DNA of 64,000 nucleotides from Pseudoalteromonas ruthenica (GCF_008808095.1 NZ_CP023397.1:62001-126000), one strand, 5' to 3'. Positions 36,960 through 46,528 are shown, counted from the first letter of the stretch. Notes: generated by a model not told the origin, from the sequence alone. Numbers and translations: made by a program.

Positions 36960-37687
36960 ACGGCCTCCAGCTCGGTATTGGCCTCACTGCTCAGGCCTGC
37001 ATCACGATGCATCATTTCGCCATCGAGTAATTTGATTTGTTTTTTGGCGTAACCGGCATAGCGGGGGTCGTGGGTGACCATGCATATGGTGGTGCCTTGC
37101 TGGTTTAGCTCGCTCAACAAAGCCATTACCGCATCGCCATTTTTAGAATCGAGGTTGCCGGTTGGCTCATCGACCAGCAAGATACTGGGTGTGCCCGCCA
37201 GCGCCCGAGCGATGGCGACACGCTGCTGCTGACCACCACTGAGTTGGTTTGGGCGATGCCCGGCGCGGTGGCTGATCTCCACTTGGGCGAGCGCGTGCTC
37301 CACACGTTGGCGTATTTCATCTTTACTTAAGGCCGGCTCGCGGTACTGCAAGGGTAAAGCCACATTGGCAAAGACACTCAGCTCATCAATAAGGTTAAAC
37401 GATTGAAAAATGAACCCTATATGCAAGTTTCTTAGTTCGGCTTGGGTATCCATATCGAGGCTTTGGGTGTCCACGCCCTCAATGTAATAGCGGCCAGCGC
37501 TAATATCATCGAGCAGCCCCATTAGGCTCAACAGGGTGGATTTGCCACAGCCAGAAGGGCCGCTGATGGCAACATAATCGCCTTTATAGATTTTGAGGTC
37601 GATATTGCGTAGCGCATGGGTTTCGACATCGTCGCTGGTGTATACCTTCGACACTTGTTGTAATTCAATGATTGGCTTGGTTTGCAT
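36956..37687 (-). CDS. ABC transporter ATP-binding protein (LolD/MacB type)
   Basis: 243 residues with Walker A GPSGCGKST, Q-loop FIFQSFNLI, signature LSGGQQQR, Walker B ILLVDEPTGNLD and switch His in MVTHD. The sequence belongs to the LolD/MacB/FtsE group that pairs with FtsX-like permeases. It is flanked by the adaptor gene (12 bases upstream) and the permease gene (overlapping). Confidence 0.95.
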   Translation of the reverse strand: MQTKPIIELQQVSKVYTSDDVETHALRNIDLKIYKGDYVAISGPSGCGKSTLLSLMGLLDDISAGRYYIEGVDTQSLDMDTQAELRNLHIGFIFQSFNLIDELSVFANVALPLQYREPALSKDEIRQRVEHALAQVEISHRAGHRPNQLSGGQQQRVAIARALAGTPSILLVDEPTGNLDSKNGDAVMALLSELNQQGTTICMVTHDPRYAGYAKKQIKLLDGEMMHRDAGLSSEANTELEAV

Positions 37688-37699
37688 AATGACATCCTG

Positions 37700-38956
37700 T
37701 TAATGGGAAACGGTTGTTAGTTTTTGTAAGTGCATGTATTCGCCCATATCCGAAATCACAACTTGAGTGCCAGCAGGCAACGTGCTGCGCAGCTCTATGC
37801 TGTCTCCTGCGAGTTTACCAAACTCCAGCTCGGCTTGGACTAATTGATTTGCGGCGGGGTCGACGATAAACAATGGGCGCCTTTGCTCAGCATCGACATA
37901 ACTGGGGCGGCGCAAGTGCCGAGCATGCTCTAAGGTATCGGTGATGATCTCGCCTTCGATGGTCAACGCTGGGCGGGCGTTGCTAGGTAAATCCGCAGCC
38001 AGCTCCAGCTCGATGGCAACGCGGCCGTCACGGACAATAGGGTCGATGCGGCTGACCTGTGCTGCTACTGTATCCGTAAAGGTATCGATGATCGCCTGCT
38101 GGCCGACCACGATCTGACTGGCATCGCGCTCGTTGACCAGCAAATCGGCTAGCAATTCATGTTCGCTGCCAACCACGGCCAGCGGTGCGCCCACTTGAAC
38201 CGATTGACCTTGTTCGACATGCAGCTGTTGTAGCATGCCATTGATGCCGGCACGCACCTGCAGTTTGTCGACATCGGCTTGGGCACTGGCAAAGGCTAAA
38301 CTAAATTCCTCAACCAATTCACTCTCAACATCTAAGCGCTTTTGATGCAAAGCCTGCATCTGCTGCATTTGTTGTTCGCTTAACTTTACCCGCTCACTCA
38401 GCTGCGCAACGCGCAGCTGCGAGCGCTTATGATCAAGCATAGAGACGATGCCCTCGGCTATAAGCTGGCCTTCAGCTTGGGCGCGTAGTTTGGCTCCGGC
38501 GAGCTCGCTTTTTAGCAAGGTGAGGTTACCTTGGGCAGTGAGTTGCTCGCTTTGCTGGGCAAGCTTTAATGCCTCAAAGTTGGCTCGTTGTCGTGCTAAA
38601 GCAAGACGGGCTCGGTTTAATTGCTGCTCCAAGCTCGGGTTGCTAAGGCGTAAAATAATATCGTCTTTGGTGACGCGTGCGCCGGGGCGTAATACCACCT
38701 GATCAACTTGGGCTTGGTGGTTGGCGGTTAAAAACCGTGTGTATTTAGAGCGCAATTCGCCATACCCCGATACCTGCGTATTGAGAGGGCCTTGCTGCAC
38801 GGTGGCAAGCGTCAGGGCATTGAGATCAATACGTTGGCTGCGCCATGAAAAGCCGATACTCGCCGTTATAATGATCAGAACAGCCAAGGCTGCCCCATAG
38901 ATTAAAGGCCGGCGCGAGGAGGTTTTGTTTTTCGCTAAGCTGTGTTTGATGTCCAT
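37700..38956 (-). CDS. HlyD/MacA-type periplasmic adaptor protein
   Basis: 418 residues from ATG 38956 (an in-frame TTG lies at 38965). One N-terminal membrane helix (LIYGAALAVLIIITASIGF), split lipoyl domain (GYGELRSKYTRFLTANHQAQV and GINGMLQQLHVEQGQSVQVGAPL), a long coiled-coil hairpin (about 110-220) and a beta-barrel domain. First gene of the efflux operon. It probably links the permease to a TolC-like channel, which is not encoded here. Confidence 0.9.
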   Translation of the reverse strand: MDIKHSLAKNKTSSRRPLIYGAALAVLIIITASIGFSWRSQRIDLNALTLATVQQGPLNTQVSGYGELRSKYTRFLTANHQAQVDQVVLRPGARVTKDDIILRLSNPSLEQQLNRARLALARQRANFEALKLAQQSEQLTAQGNLTLLKSELAGAKLRAQAEGQLIAEGIVSMLDHKRSQLRVAQLSERVKLSEQQMQQMQALHQKRLDVESELVEEFSLAFASAQADVDKLQVRAGINGMLQQLHVEQGQSVQVGAPLAVVGSEHELLADLLVNERDASQIVVGQQAIIDTFTDTVAAQVSRIDPIVRDGRVAIELELAADLPSNARPALTIEGEIITDTLEHARHLRRPSYVDAEQRRPLFIVDPAANQLVQAELEFGKLAGDSIELRSTLPAGTQVVISDMGEYMHLQKLTTVSH

Positions 38957-38993
38957 AGATGACAACAGGTTAATGAATTCGATACCTAGCCTT

Positions 38994-39011
38994 TAGCGAA
39001 AGCTATGCCAG
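38994..39011 (-). promoter_or_regulatory. Sigma-54 promoter of the ABC efflux/two-component operon
   Basis: On the minus strand the sequence is CTGGCATAGCTTTCGCTA: the -24 GG (39009-39008) and -12 GC (38997-38996) are exactly 10 bases apart, and TGGCA matches the consensus. The predicted start is near 38984, leaving a leader of about 28 bases. The downstream operon encodes a sigma-54 activator, which supports the call. Confidence 0.75.
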
Positions 39012-39062
39012 TTTTTAACGCTATGAAATATATAAGTATTTTATTTATGTGGCACTGATTTT

Positions 39063-39076
39063 TCCCACCGGTGGGA
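39063..39076. promoter_or_regulatory. Upstream activator site for the sigma-54 promoter
   Basis: Perfect 14-base palindrome TCCCACCGGTGGGA centred about 85 bases upstream of the predicted start. A partial second site (GTGGGAA, 39093-39099) follows. Position and symmetry fit binding of the encoded NtrC-type regulator. Confidence 0.65.
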
Positions 39077-39195
39077 GAGCGCAATAGTAAAAGTGGGAAT
39101 AGAGTGACTCATCAAAGGGAGCGAGTGAGCGGCTTTAGCTTCGTGCAGCCGCTACACCGTAACATACTGGTTATTCAATTAACCGTGTCGATATA

Positions 39196-39792
39196 TTAGG
39201 TTACAACCAAGGGCACCATGCTCATAATGGTCAGAACGCACAAGGTGGCGTAAAAGATTCGGGTACGCTTTACGGTCGTCAGTAGGGCCGCAGCCTTTTT
39301 ACCGAGCCACACCCAACAAAGATTAGCGAACAGCCCGACGATGATAAATATGGTGATAATACACGCGACTGACAGCCAATAGTGAGTGCTTTGGCTAAAG
39401 CTTGCAATGACGGTCATACTGGCAGTCCAGGATTTGATATTTACACATTGGAATAGCGCCGCCTGGGTAACAGAAAATGGACTGCTATTGCTAGGTGTGT
39501 TGCCTATTTTTTGGTGACGCAGCATTGCCAAAGCCAGCCAGAGCATATACCCCAGCCCTAGATATTTTAGTGTGGCAGCCAGTATGGGGCTTGTTGTTAG
39601 GATGGAGCTGAAACCGCTGGCGCATACTAGCAGCATGACACTCAGGCCCAAGCGAATGCCTATTAAATGTGACACGGTTTTACGTATCCCAAACTGGGCG
39701 CCAGAGCCGGCGAGCAACAGGTTATTGGGTCCTGGCGTGATAGCAACAAAAAGCGTAAATAGGGCTAAAGAAAACATAACGGTTAAGGTCAT
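39196..39792 (-). CDS. LysE family amino-acid exporter
   Basis: 198 residues from ATG 39792, preceded by AGGAG; the open frame reaches 39843. Six membrane helices and the family motif TPGPNN in FVAITPGPNNLLLAGSG. It likely exports an amino acid or related metabolite. It is divergent from a MocR-type regulator, a common regulator-exporter pairing. Confidence 0.9.
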   Translation of the reverse strand: MTLTVMFSLALFTLFVAITPGPNNLLLAGSGAQFGIRKTVSHLIGIRLGLSVMLLVCASGFSSILTTSPILAATLKYLGLGYMLWLALAMLRHQKIGNTPSNSSPFSVTQAALFQCVNIKSWTASMTVIASFSQSTHYWLSVACIITIFIIVGLFANLCWVWLGKKAAALLTTVKRTRIFYATLCVLTIMSMVPLVVT

Positions 39793-39950
39793 AGCGGCTC
39801 CTGTATGGGTGAACGAGCCTATGCTAAGCAATTTTTTACGCAAAGAGAGAGCATTGATGCGTCACCATGACATTTAAACTATTCACTTTAACGCAGCCCT
39901 CACATATTCTTGTTAGTTAATAAAAGTGTCTGGGTAACATTGGAGGCAGG

Positions 39951-41297
39951 GTGCTCCCGCAATTGCATGGGCGCAAGGGCCCAAAATATAAAGCGTTGGC
40001 TGAAGCCTACGCGGATATGATTGATAACGGTGAAATCAAAGCGGGAACTAAGCTTCCCTCACAGCGTATCCTTTCTTACCAATTAGGGGTTACCGTAGGC
40101 ACGGTCACGCGCGCTTATCAGGAGCTGTCTTTATTAGGCAAAACGTTGTCAGTCGTGGGCAGCGGTACTTATGTTAAGGAAGCTCTCAGTGCTGACAGCT
40201 ATTACCACCCCCTTGATTCTCAGCAGGGCATCGATCTGTCGCTGTGCCGACCACTGATCGTCAGTCAACAGCAGCACCTACATAACGCTTTGCAGCAGAT
40301 GCTGGGACAACCACAAGCACAATCAGTCATCTTGGATTATTTCAGTGCCGATGGTTTGTGCGGCCACAGTGATACCTTGCGACAGTGGCTTAATCAGCGT
40401 TGGCATAGCAAGTTAACACCAGAGCGGGTGCAATGGACATATGGGGGCCAGCATGGTTTAAGCGTTATCCTCCAAGCTTTGACTCGCAGTGGCGATACGG
40501 TGCTCACTGAGGGGTTATGCTATGGGGAGTTTATTCATAGTTGTGCGCAACTAGAGCGCCGTCTTCAGCCCGTGGCGATAGACGAGCAGGGCTTGGTAGC
40601 AGAGGATTTATTACTGCAATGTCAGCGTCATCGGCCACGATTGCTATACCTTACTGCTAATGTTCAAAACCCAACGGCGGTGCAACTTAGTGCGCAACGT
40701 CGTCTGGAAATAATTGATATTTGCCGGCGCTTTGATGTATTGATCATTGAAGATGGCGTGATGTACTGCCCACCTGAACAGCGGCAGCTACCGCTCGCTA
40801 GCATTGCGCCTGATATTACTGTTTATGTTGGCAGCTTCTCTAAATACTTTGCCGGTGGTGTTCGTGTCGGCTATTTAGTGTTGCCAGCTAATTTACGGGT
40901 GCCGCTATTAAAAGCACTTCGCTCCACGTGTATGCATGTCAGTCCGATACTTATCGACCTTATTTGCCGCTGGCTATGTAGCGGTGCCATGGCGGAAGTT
41001 GATAACCACATTGCGATGGAACTGCGGGCTCGCTACCGGATTCTAGCGCAACATCTAGAGCGCCCTGCAGATCATGTTATCCAGGGCTTCAATTATTGGT
41101 TAACACTACCGCCACAGCATCAAGCCGAGCGGGTTACTAAACAATTATATGAGCTCGGAGTGAGGGTACGCTCGGGACAACAGTTTTGCGTTGGCGGTTA
41201 TGGCCAGGCTAACGCCATTCGACTTTCGCTGACCGGGCCAAAAACCCGCGATGAGTTGCGTGCAGGGTTAGAAATCGTGCGCTCCTGTGTGCGTTAG
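39951..41297 (+). CDS. MocR-type transcriptional regulator (GntR HTH fused to aminotransferase domain)
   Basis: 448 residues from a GTG start with GGAGG seven bases upstream. An N-terminal GntR winged helix (KLPSQRILSYQLGVTVGTVTRAYQEL) is joined to a fold-type I aminotransferase domain with the PLP lysine in GSFSKYFAGG and substrate-binding NPT in NVQNPTAV. MocR proteins sense PLP or amino-acid derivatives. Its divergent neighbour, the LysE exporter, is the probable target. Confidence 0.92.
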   Translation: MLPQLHGRKGPKYKALAEAYADMIDNGEIKAGTKLPSQRILSYQLGVTVGTVTRAYQELSLLGKTLSVVGSGTYVKEALSADSYYHPLDSQQGIDLSLCRPLIVSQQQHLHNALQQMLGQPQAQSVILDYFSADGLCGHSDTLRQWLNQRWHSKLTPERVQWTYGGQHGLSVILQALTRSGDTVLTEGLCYGEFIHSCAQLERRLQPVAIDEQGLVAEDLLLQCQRHRPRLLYLTANVQNPTAVQLSAQRRLEIIDICRRFDVLIIEDGVMYCPPEQRQLPLASIAPDITVYVGSFSKYFAGGVRVGYLVLPANLRVPLLKALRSTCMHVSPILIDLICRWLCSGAMAEVDNHIAMELRARYRILAQHLERPADHVIQGFNYWLTLPPQHQAERVTKQLYELGVRVRSGQQFCVGGYGQANAIRLSLTGPKTRDELRAGLEIVRSCVR

Positions 41298-41552
41298 CCG
41301 CACAATGAGAGTTCGGTAGATATGACGCGCGAAATCCGTACGCTTTAAGGTGGGAGTATGCTGAGAGCGATAAACTGTAAACCCCCTTTACGTTATCTAA
41401 GGGCGAAAAAGGGAGATTCGCTGAGCAAGTAGCCTTCGCCCGTTGCTCAGGGCCCAAATAGTATTCATATGTTTATATTGCTAAGCCTATAGCGTCGATA
41501 CTTTCACTGGTCAGCTCCTCCTCAATCTGCTAACAATGATGGTAGAACAAAC

Positions 41553-41876
41553 ATGATACTGATTGCGGTAATTAAACAACTCAGTTGGCCGGCGGGGAGT
41601 TTTACGAGTAAACGGAAACGTGAAATATACTCTTCAAAGAGGTATCCAGGTGTTTATGAGTTACAAGGAGTTCCTGGTCGAACAAAGATCCTGATTCATG
41701 CAGGTAATTACCATGAAAACACCGAGGGCTGCTTAATGCCTGGCAAATCATGGGGAGTTCAAGCTGACAAACACTATTATGTAGGTAATAGTAGAAAAGC
41801 ACTGAGTAAGATCTTTTCTGCAATTTCACAGTCAGAGCAAATAAACGTTATTATCACTAATGAGTTCGATAGGTAG
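41553..41876 (+). CDS. DUF5675 protein lacking its N-terminal part
   Basis: 107 residues. The core VPGRTKILIHAGNYHENTEGCLMPG is the DUF5675 signature, with His and Cys as likely catalytic or metal residues, and WPAGSF corresponds to the family's IPAGxY. Complete proteins start with about 40 more residues containing TLE; these are missing and no upstream frame encodes them, so it is truncated or a minimal variant. DUF5675 is often found in secretion-effector and phage contexts. Base use is AT-richer than the flanks, and a secreted-protein gene follows nine bases later. Confidence 0.65.
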   Translation: MILIAVIKQLSWPAGSFTSKRKREIYSSKRYPGVYELQGVPGRTKILIHAGNYHENTEGCLMPGKSWGVQADKHYYVGNSRKALSKIFSAISQSEQINVIITNEFDR

Positions 41877-41884
41877 GAATTGCA

Positions 41885-42373
41885 ATGAGTAAAATTATTT
41901 TCTTAGTGTTTTCAATTTTTTCATTATCAGCTCATGCAACATCATTGAAAAATGAAAATAACCTTTCGTGGCTACTAAACAACTACGATAAGGTTGAAGA
42001 AACGGTATATAGAGATAAGTCTTATGAGCTTATCCCTGTTACAAATACTCTAGTTGAGATTTGGTACCACAGAGATGGAGCAACAACAGCTGAAGTATCA
42101 ATTCCAATAATAATGGCTCTTATCCATCACCCTGATATTATGCTGCCTATGTTGGCTGACAATCCCGACTCATTTGATCGCTGGCTTTCCCAGTTTAATG
42201 GGATTGTATTCATGGATTTCTCAGGTGAGAGCTTTGATGAATTAACGTCATTAAAAGTGCAATTAGCTGAGTCGATGTCCTCTTTTTCACAGAGAAGCGA
42301 TCACCAGCTTAAGCCATTCGTCAATAAACTTCTTAAACAGCTCGAAGTAACCGAAGTCAGAACAGTTAATTAG
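41885..42373 (+). CDS. Secreted protein of unknown function next to the DUF5675 gene
   Basis: 162 residues with a clear signal peptide (IIFLVFSIFSLSAHA). AGGAATT precedes the ATG. The mature part is acidic and mixed helical, with no known motif. Tight spacing to the DUF5675 gene means co-transcription. An immunity protein for a peptidoglycan-acting partner is one reading, based on position only. Confidence 0.6.
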   Translation: MSKIIFLVFSIFSLSAHATSLKNENNLSWLLNNYDKVEETVYRDKSYELIPVTNTLVEIWYHRDGATTAEVSIPIIMALIHHPDIMLPMLADNPDSFDRWLSQFNGIVFMDFSGESFDELTSLKVQLAESMSSFSQRSDHQLKPFVNKLLKQLEVTEVRTVN

Positions 42374-42885
42374 TGCTTAATCAAATCAGGGAGCTAGAGT
42401 GTGGAGTGATACTATTACTCAACATACGGGCTCCTTACGGCTCTTGAGAAACTACAAAAGAATCAGTTGTTTTATATTTACTCTTCAGGTTTTTTATCAG
42501 AATAGTACTAACTCGGAGGTCAAAAAAGACGGTTGACCTGTTCAGCCGCAGCAAATCAGTTAACACTATTGGACCTTCTTCAATAAAATAGTTAAAAAGA
42601 ACACCCAGGCTGCATCGGCAGTCAGTTCACTCCAAAGAAGAAAGCCCCCCAATTTGCCCGTTCACATCGTTAGAGTAACTTCATTCTCAGTATAGAAACG
42701 GAGAGGCTTTTTAGGTAAGCAGTTATTTTACAACTACTTACTACTTTTTGGTTGAAAAAAGGGCAGTGCTGATTCGTTAACAAGTGGTGAGCCGCTGAGC
42801 GTTTTATGTTGAAGTGAGCGTGTCTAGGTAACAAAGTATTTACTTTGCCATTCAGCTAAGGCGCTGAATAAAGTAAGTGTTAAAG
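42374..42885. other. Non-coding, AT-rich stretch of about 510 bases
   Basis: No supported gene on either strand. It contains a small inverted repeat TTCAGC/GCTGAA (42851-42868). A short frame near 42612-42650 (TPKKKAPQFARSHR) ends quickly and matches nothing I recognise. It may be debris left by insertion of the preceding AT-rich gene pair. Confidence 0.4.
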
Positions 42886-42903
42886 GCGGGCTGAGTTGCC
42901 CGC
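42886..42903 (-). terminator. Terminator of the DUF3185 gene
   Basis: Arms GCGGGC and GCCCGC with a six-base loop, followed on the minus strand by CTTTAA, nine bases after the stop. Confidence 0.6.
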
Positions 42904-42911
42904 ACTGGGCG

Positions 42912-43103
42912 TTATTTTAGTTTAAAAACACCCACAGCCACGCAGATAGCACCGCCGACCATGCCAATCCAAGCCTCTATTGGGGTATCGCCACTAAAAG
43001 TACGGGTTAGCTGAGCCTCAACTGCGTCATAAACGTTATAACCCCAGGCAACTAAGGCAACACCGACCACGATTAAAATAATGCCAAGAATTTTGCCATT
43101 CAT
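42912..43103 (-). CDS. DUF3185 family small membrane protein
   Basis: 63 residues with two membrane helices: LGIILIVVGVALVAWGYNVYDA and a C-terminal WIGMVGGAICVAVGVFKL, separated by a short loop with TFSGDTPIEAW. This is the full length of the family. Function unknown; such proteins are often stress induced. GGAG precedes the start. Confidence 0.85.
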   Translation of the reverse strand: MNGKILGIILIVVGVALVAWGYNVYDAVEAQLTRTFSGDTPIEAWIGMVGGAICVAVGVFKLK

Positions 43104-43330
43104 AAATGAACTCCATTGTTATTGATTATTGTTCATTGAAGCGAACAAGCATTCGCTTACTTGATATTCAGTGTATGCAATGCAGATGAATGTGCAATGT
43201 ATTTAATGTTTTAAATGAACCGTGCTATCTTTTTGTATCTTAACACTTTTCAATTCTTGCACCGCTCATGCCTGAGATGGTGTCGTTTTTACGATAAGGG
43301 ACCGTTATTTTCAGCATTAATCTAGACGCT

Positions 43331-43933
43331 TTGCAGGCCTTCACCCGAGGCTATTTAGCGATATTTTTCACTTGCGTGGCTGTGTTTTACACATTGCGCA
43401 TCGTGCTTTTAAAGCGCAAACATGGCGAAGAGTTGATTTTTCCTGGGCAAGCCTATTGTGGCGACTGGTGGAATCACATGACCTTTCGGGTGTTTCGCAT
43501 CACTATTTGGTTAGTGTGCCTGATCCGCTGGCCTTGGCCGCAAGCGGATAGCTATCTTGGAATTTTGCAACCGCTATATCAAAACAGTGTTGTTGTTATC
43601 ATCGGCACCGTATTGATGACCGGCGGTTTTGTGAGTACGGCGCTGATTAACCTAAACCTTAATCGTCACTGGCGCAGTGGTATTGACCGCCAAGGGCCGC
43701 AGCTGCTGCAAACCCAAGGGGTTTATAGCATCTCCCGTAACCCTATGTTTGTTGGGGTTGGCATAGCGCAGCTAGGCTTTTTTATGGCTTTGCCTTCGGC
43801 GTTTTCACTGTTGTGTCTTATTGTCGGTTGGCTCACTTTGTATCGACAAACCCAGGCTGAAGAGGCGCATTTATGTTCAGTATTCGGTGAGCGTTACCGA
43901 ACTTATCAACGCCAAGTGCGGCGTTGGATATAA
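43331..43933 (+). CDS. Isoprenylcysteine carboxyl methyltransferase family membrane protein
   Basis: 200 residues with about five membrane helices. The family core is GVYSISRNPMFVGVGIAQLGF, then AEEAHLCSVFGERYRTYQRQVRRWI, typical of the ICMT/PEMT group that uses S-adenosylmethionine. The bacterial substrate is unknown. The start is uncertain: no ATG is present near the 5' end, a TTG at 43331 is the simplest, and an upstream ATT is possible. Confidence 0.8.
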   Translation: MQAFTRGYLAIFFTCVAVFYTLRIVLLKRKHGEELIFPGQAYCGDWWNHMTFRVFRITIWLVCLIRWPWPQADSYLGILQPLYQNSVVVIIGTVLMTGGFVSTALINLNLNRHWRSGIDRQGPQLLQTQGVYSISRNPMFVGVGIAQLGFFMALPSAFSLLCLIVGWLTLYRQTQAEEAHLCSVFGERYRTYQRQVRRWI

Positions 43934-43964
43934 AAAGAAAGCGGCGCAAGGCCGCTTTCTTTTT
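43932..43964. terminator. Bidirectional terminator
   Basis: Perfect arms AAAAAGAAAGCGGC and GCCGCTTTCTTTTT around GCAAG, between the convergent methyltransferase and GH3 genes. Confidence 0.92.
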
Positions 43965-43975
43965 ATAAGCGCTGA

Positions 43976-46528
43976 TTAAGGGCAACTGATGGTTGCACCT
44001 TTATCGGTTTTTTTCTGCAGCCGAATATCGGCAACGCTGACTATCAACTTGCCTTGCGTCGTAAGCTCAAACGGCACTACGGTGTGGGCAAGTTTAAACC
44101 CTTGTTTAGTAAAGCATTGACTATCAATACTGAGTGCCTGCCAAGTATTCGCGGGCAGGGTACGCAGTTGCTCACTGATATCGACTTCGCTGTGGCATGC
44201 GCCCGGTGTGTCGCCTTCGCTCTCACAATTCATGATCACCTTCACCGCAGCATTGGGTGCTTGTTCAACCATGACCTGCATGCTCAACACCGCCTCGCTG
44301 CCTAGCTTGGCTTGTAAGTCTTCGCGGAAATAGCTTTCGCTGGCTAGGCGCATGCCCGCGCGAGCGCTGCCATCAAAGCTTAATTTGCGGGCATCTTCTT
44401 GCACTTGTTTATCAATAGTGCGATAGCTTAGTGCGCCCAAAGTGTGAGTATTGGCACTGACAGGGAGCACTTGTTCGCCAGAATAAAGTGCCATCTGCCA
44501 CGGTTTTTGCACCGTACCAGTGAATAGGGCAACATCGTGCTGTTGTGCGCCCTCAGTGCTAACGTGCTCATTAAGCTCATCGCTTAAGACGTTGTCATCG
44601 CCATAGCTGAGGCCAAAGCCATAAGATAGCAAGGGCTGATAATCGCTATCACCGCGATTAACAATCTGTGTGGGGGTTTTTGGCCAGGAGTAGCTCAACC
44701 GACCGCTAAAATCGTATTGCACTTGGTCTTGAGCATCGCGAAACAGCACATCGGCCACCGCTTGGCCTTCCGAGCCCGGTAGCCAAGCAGCTACGAAAGC
44801 ATCAGAGGCATTGAGCTCGGGGTTGACCCACATAGGTCGGCCACTGATAAACACTGAAACGACGGCAATGCCTTGTTGTTTGAGGCGTTTAAGCAGCGCT
44901 AGATCGCGCTTATCGCCGCTCTGGTACTCCAGTGTTGCACGGTCGCCATGACCCTCGGCATAGGGGTCTTCGCCAAACACCACAATGGCCACATCAGGCT
45001 TTTGTTGGTAGCTACCATCAACACTGAGCACGGCCTGCCCACCACCTTGTGTAACTTGAGCTTGGATTCCATCCCAAATAGACGAGCCGCCTGGAAAGTC
45101 TTTATTCTCGTTGTTTGTGCCCTGCCAAGTGATGGTCCACCCCCCAGACTGCTTACCGATATTGTCGGCAGCGTCGCCAGCAACGAGCACCCGCTGTTGC
45201 CTTTTTAATGGCAGCAACTGGCCTTTGTTCTTTAGTAACACCAGCGATTCCCGTACCGCTTGACGTGCTACCTCGCGGTGCGCTTGCTGGCCAATCAAAT
45301 CGGTGTTATTGGCGTATTGGCGTTGAGCTGGGCTAGGCTTGGAAAATAATCCGGCCCGCAGCTTTACCCGAAGGATGCGACGCACCGCATCATCGATCCG
45401 GCTGGTGGCAATTTCGCCACTTTTTACCTGTGCTAAGGTGTTGTTGTACAATGCTTTCCAATCACCAGGCACCATAAAGATATCCAGTCCGGCATTGATT
45501 GATTGAGCGCAGCTGTCGTTACTACAGCCCTTTACTTGGCCGTGACCATTCCAGTCTCCGACAACAAAGCCATCAAAGCCCATCTTTTCTTTTAGTACTT
45601 CAGTAAGCAGATATTTGCTGCCATGAATTTTTTCGCCATGCCAACTATTAAAAGAGGCCATCACCGATTGCGCCCCAGCGTTTAAACCGCCAACATAGCC
45701 GCCAGCATGAATGTTAAAGAGCTGCTCTTCAGAGCTGATGTTATCGCCCTGGTCGTCGCCGTTAACGGTGCCGCCATCGCCAACAAAGTGCTTTACTGTG
45801 CTGATCACTTGGCCTTCACCCAAAAAGCCCTCGCCCGGTTTGCCTTGTAAGCCAGTGACAATCGCATGGGCGTAGTCACGAATTATTTCAGGGTCTTCCG
45901 AGTAACCTTCATAGGTGCGGCCCCAGCGATCATCTCGCACGGCCGCTACCGTTGGCGCAAAGACCCAATCGATACCCGTTGCCAGCACCTCTTTGGCGGT
46001 GATGCGGGCAATCTTTTCTATGAGTTCAGGATTATTAGCGGCGCCCAGACCAATGTTATGCGGGAACAAGGTCGCACCAATCACATTATTATGACCATGC
46101 ACTGCATCGGTTCCCCACATCGTCGGTATGGTGCTGCCATCAAGTGAGTCATCGACAGAGGCCTGATACATTTTTTCAGCGAGTGCAACCCAATCACTGA
46201 CCTTGGCGTGCTTGTCGTTATTGGGGAAGGCACCGCCACCATTGAGGTAAGAGCCAAACCCGTAGCGACGCATGTCTTCAACGCTGATATCGCGGATCTC
46301 TGGTTGGATCATCTGCGCGATTTTTTGTTCCAGCGTCATACCCGCCAAAATCTTTTCAACTTGCGCTTCCACATCGTGATGTTCAGCCACGGTGCTTTCG
46401 CTTTTTGGCCAGATAGCGTCGTTATTGATTGGTGTAGCGACTGAGCCACTGGTGTGTGGTTGCTCAGAGCAAGCACTGAGTACCAATGCCGCCACGCTGA
46501 CGGCTAGATATTTTATTTTACCTGTCAT
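43976..46528 (-). CDS. GH3 beta-glucosidase / exo-glucanase lipoprotein (ExoP-like)
   Basis: 850 residues from ATG 46528 with AGGAAA upstream; the frame is open further to 46624 over the transporter gene, which is not supported. Lipobox LSAC. The GH3 N-domain has the nucleophile Asp325 in FVVGDWNGHG, then the alpha/beta sandwich and a C-terminal beta-sandwich like the ExoP C-domain. It should release glucose from beta-1,3/1,4-glucan oligomers in the periplasm. It is co-transcribed with the upstream MFS transporter (two-base gap). Confidence 0.93.
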   Translation of the reverse strand: MTGKIKYLAVSVAALVLSACSEQPHTSGSVATPINNDAIWPKSESTVAEHHDVEAQVEKILAGMTLEQKIAQMIQPEIRDISVEDMRRYGFGSYLNGGGAFPNNDKHAKVSDWVALAEKMYQASVDDSLDGSTIPTMWGTDAVHGHNNVIGATLFPHNIGLGAANNPELIEKIARITAKEVLATGIDWVFAPTVAAVRDDRWGRTYEGYSEDPEIIRDYAHAIVTGLQGKPGEGFLGEGQVISTVKHFVGDGGTVNGDDQGDNISSEEQLFNIHAGGYVGGLNAGAQSVMASFNSWHGEKIHGSKYLLTEVLKEKMGFDGFVVGDWNGHGQVKGCSNDSCAQSINAGLDIFMVPGDWKALYNNTLAQVKSGEIATSRIDDAVRRILRVKLRAGLFSKPSPAQRQYANNTDLIGQQAHREVARQAVRESLVLLKNKGQLLPLKRQQRVLVAGDAADNIGKQSGGWTITWQGTNNENKDFPGGSSIWDGIQAQVTQGGGQAVLSVDGSYQQKPDVAIVVFGEDPYAEGHGDRATLEYQSGDKRDLALLKRLKQQGIAVVSVFISGRPMWVNPELNASDAFVAAWLPGSEGQAVADVLFRDAQDQVQYDFSGRLSYSWPKTPTQIVNRGDSDYQPLLSYGFGLSYGDDNVLSDELNEHVSTEGAQQHDVALFTGTVQKPWQMALYSGEQVLPVSANTHTLGALSYRTIDKQVQEDARKLSFDGSARAGMRLASESYFREDLQAKLGSEAVLSMQVMVEQAPNAAVKVIMNCESEGDTPGACHSEVDISEQLRTLPANTWQALSIDSQCFTKQGFKLAHTVVPFELTTQGKLIVSVADIRLQKKTDKGATISCP

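Noticed and set aside
39050..39065. A second TGGCAC element on the + strand near the sigma-54 promoter
   Set aside because: The base pair at the -12 position is TC instead of GC, and no gene lies suitably downstream on that strand.
42374..42885. Possible insertion-sequence remnant
   Set aside because: No terminal repeats, target duplication or transposase-like frame could be found; only short uninformative frames.
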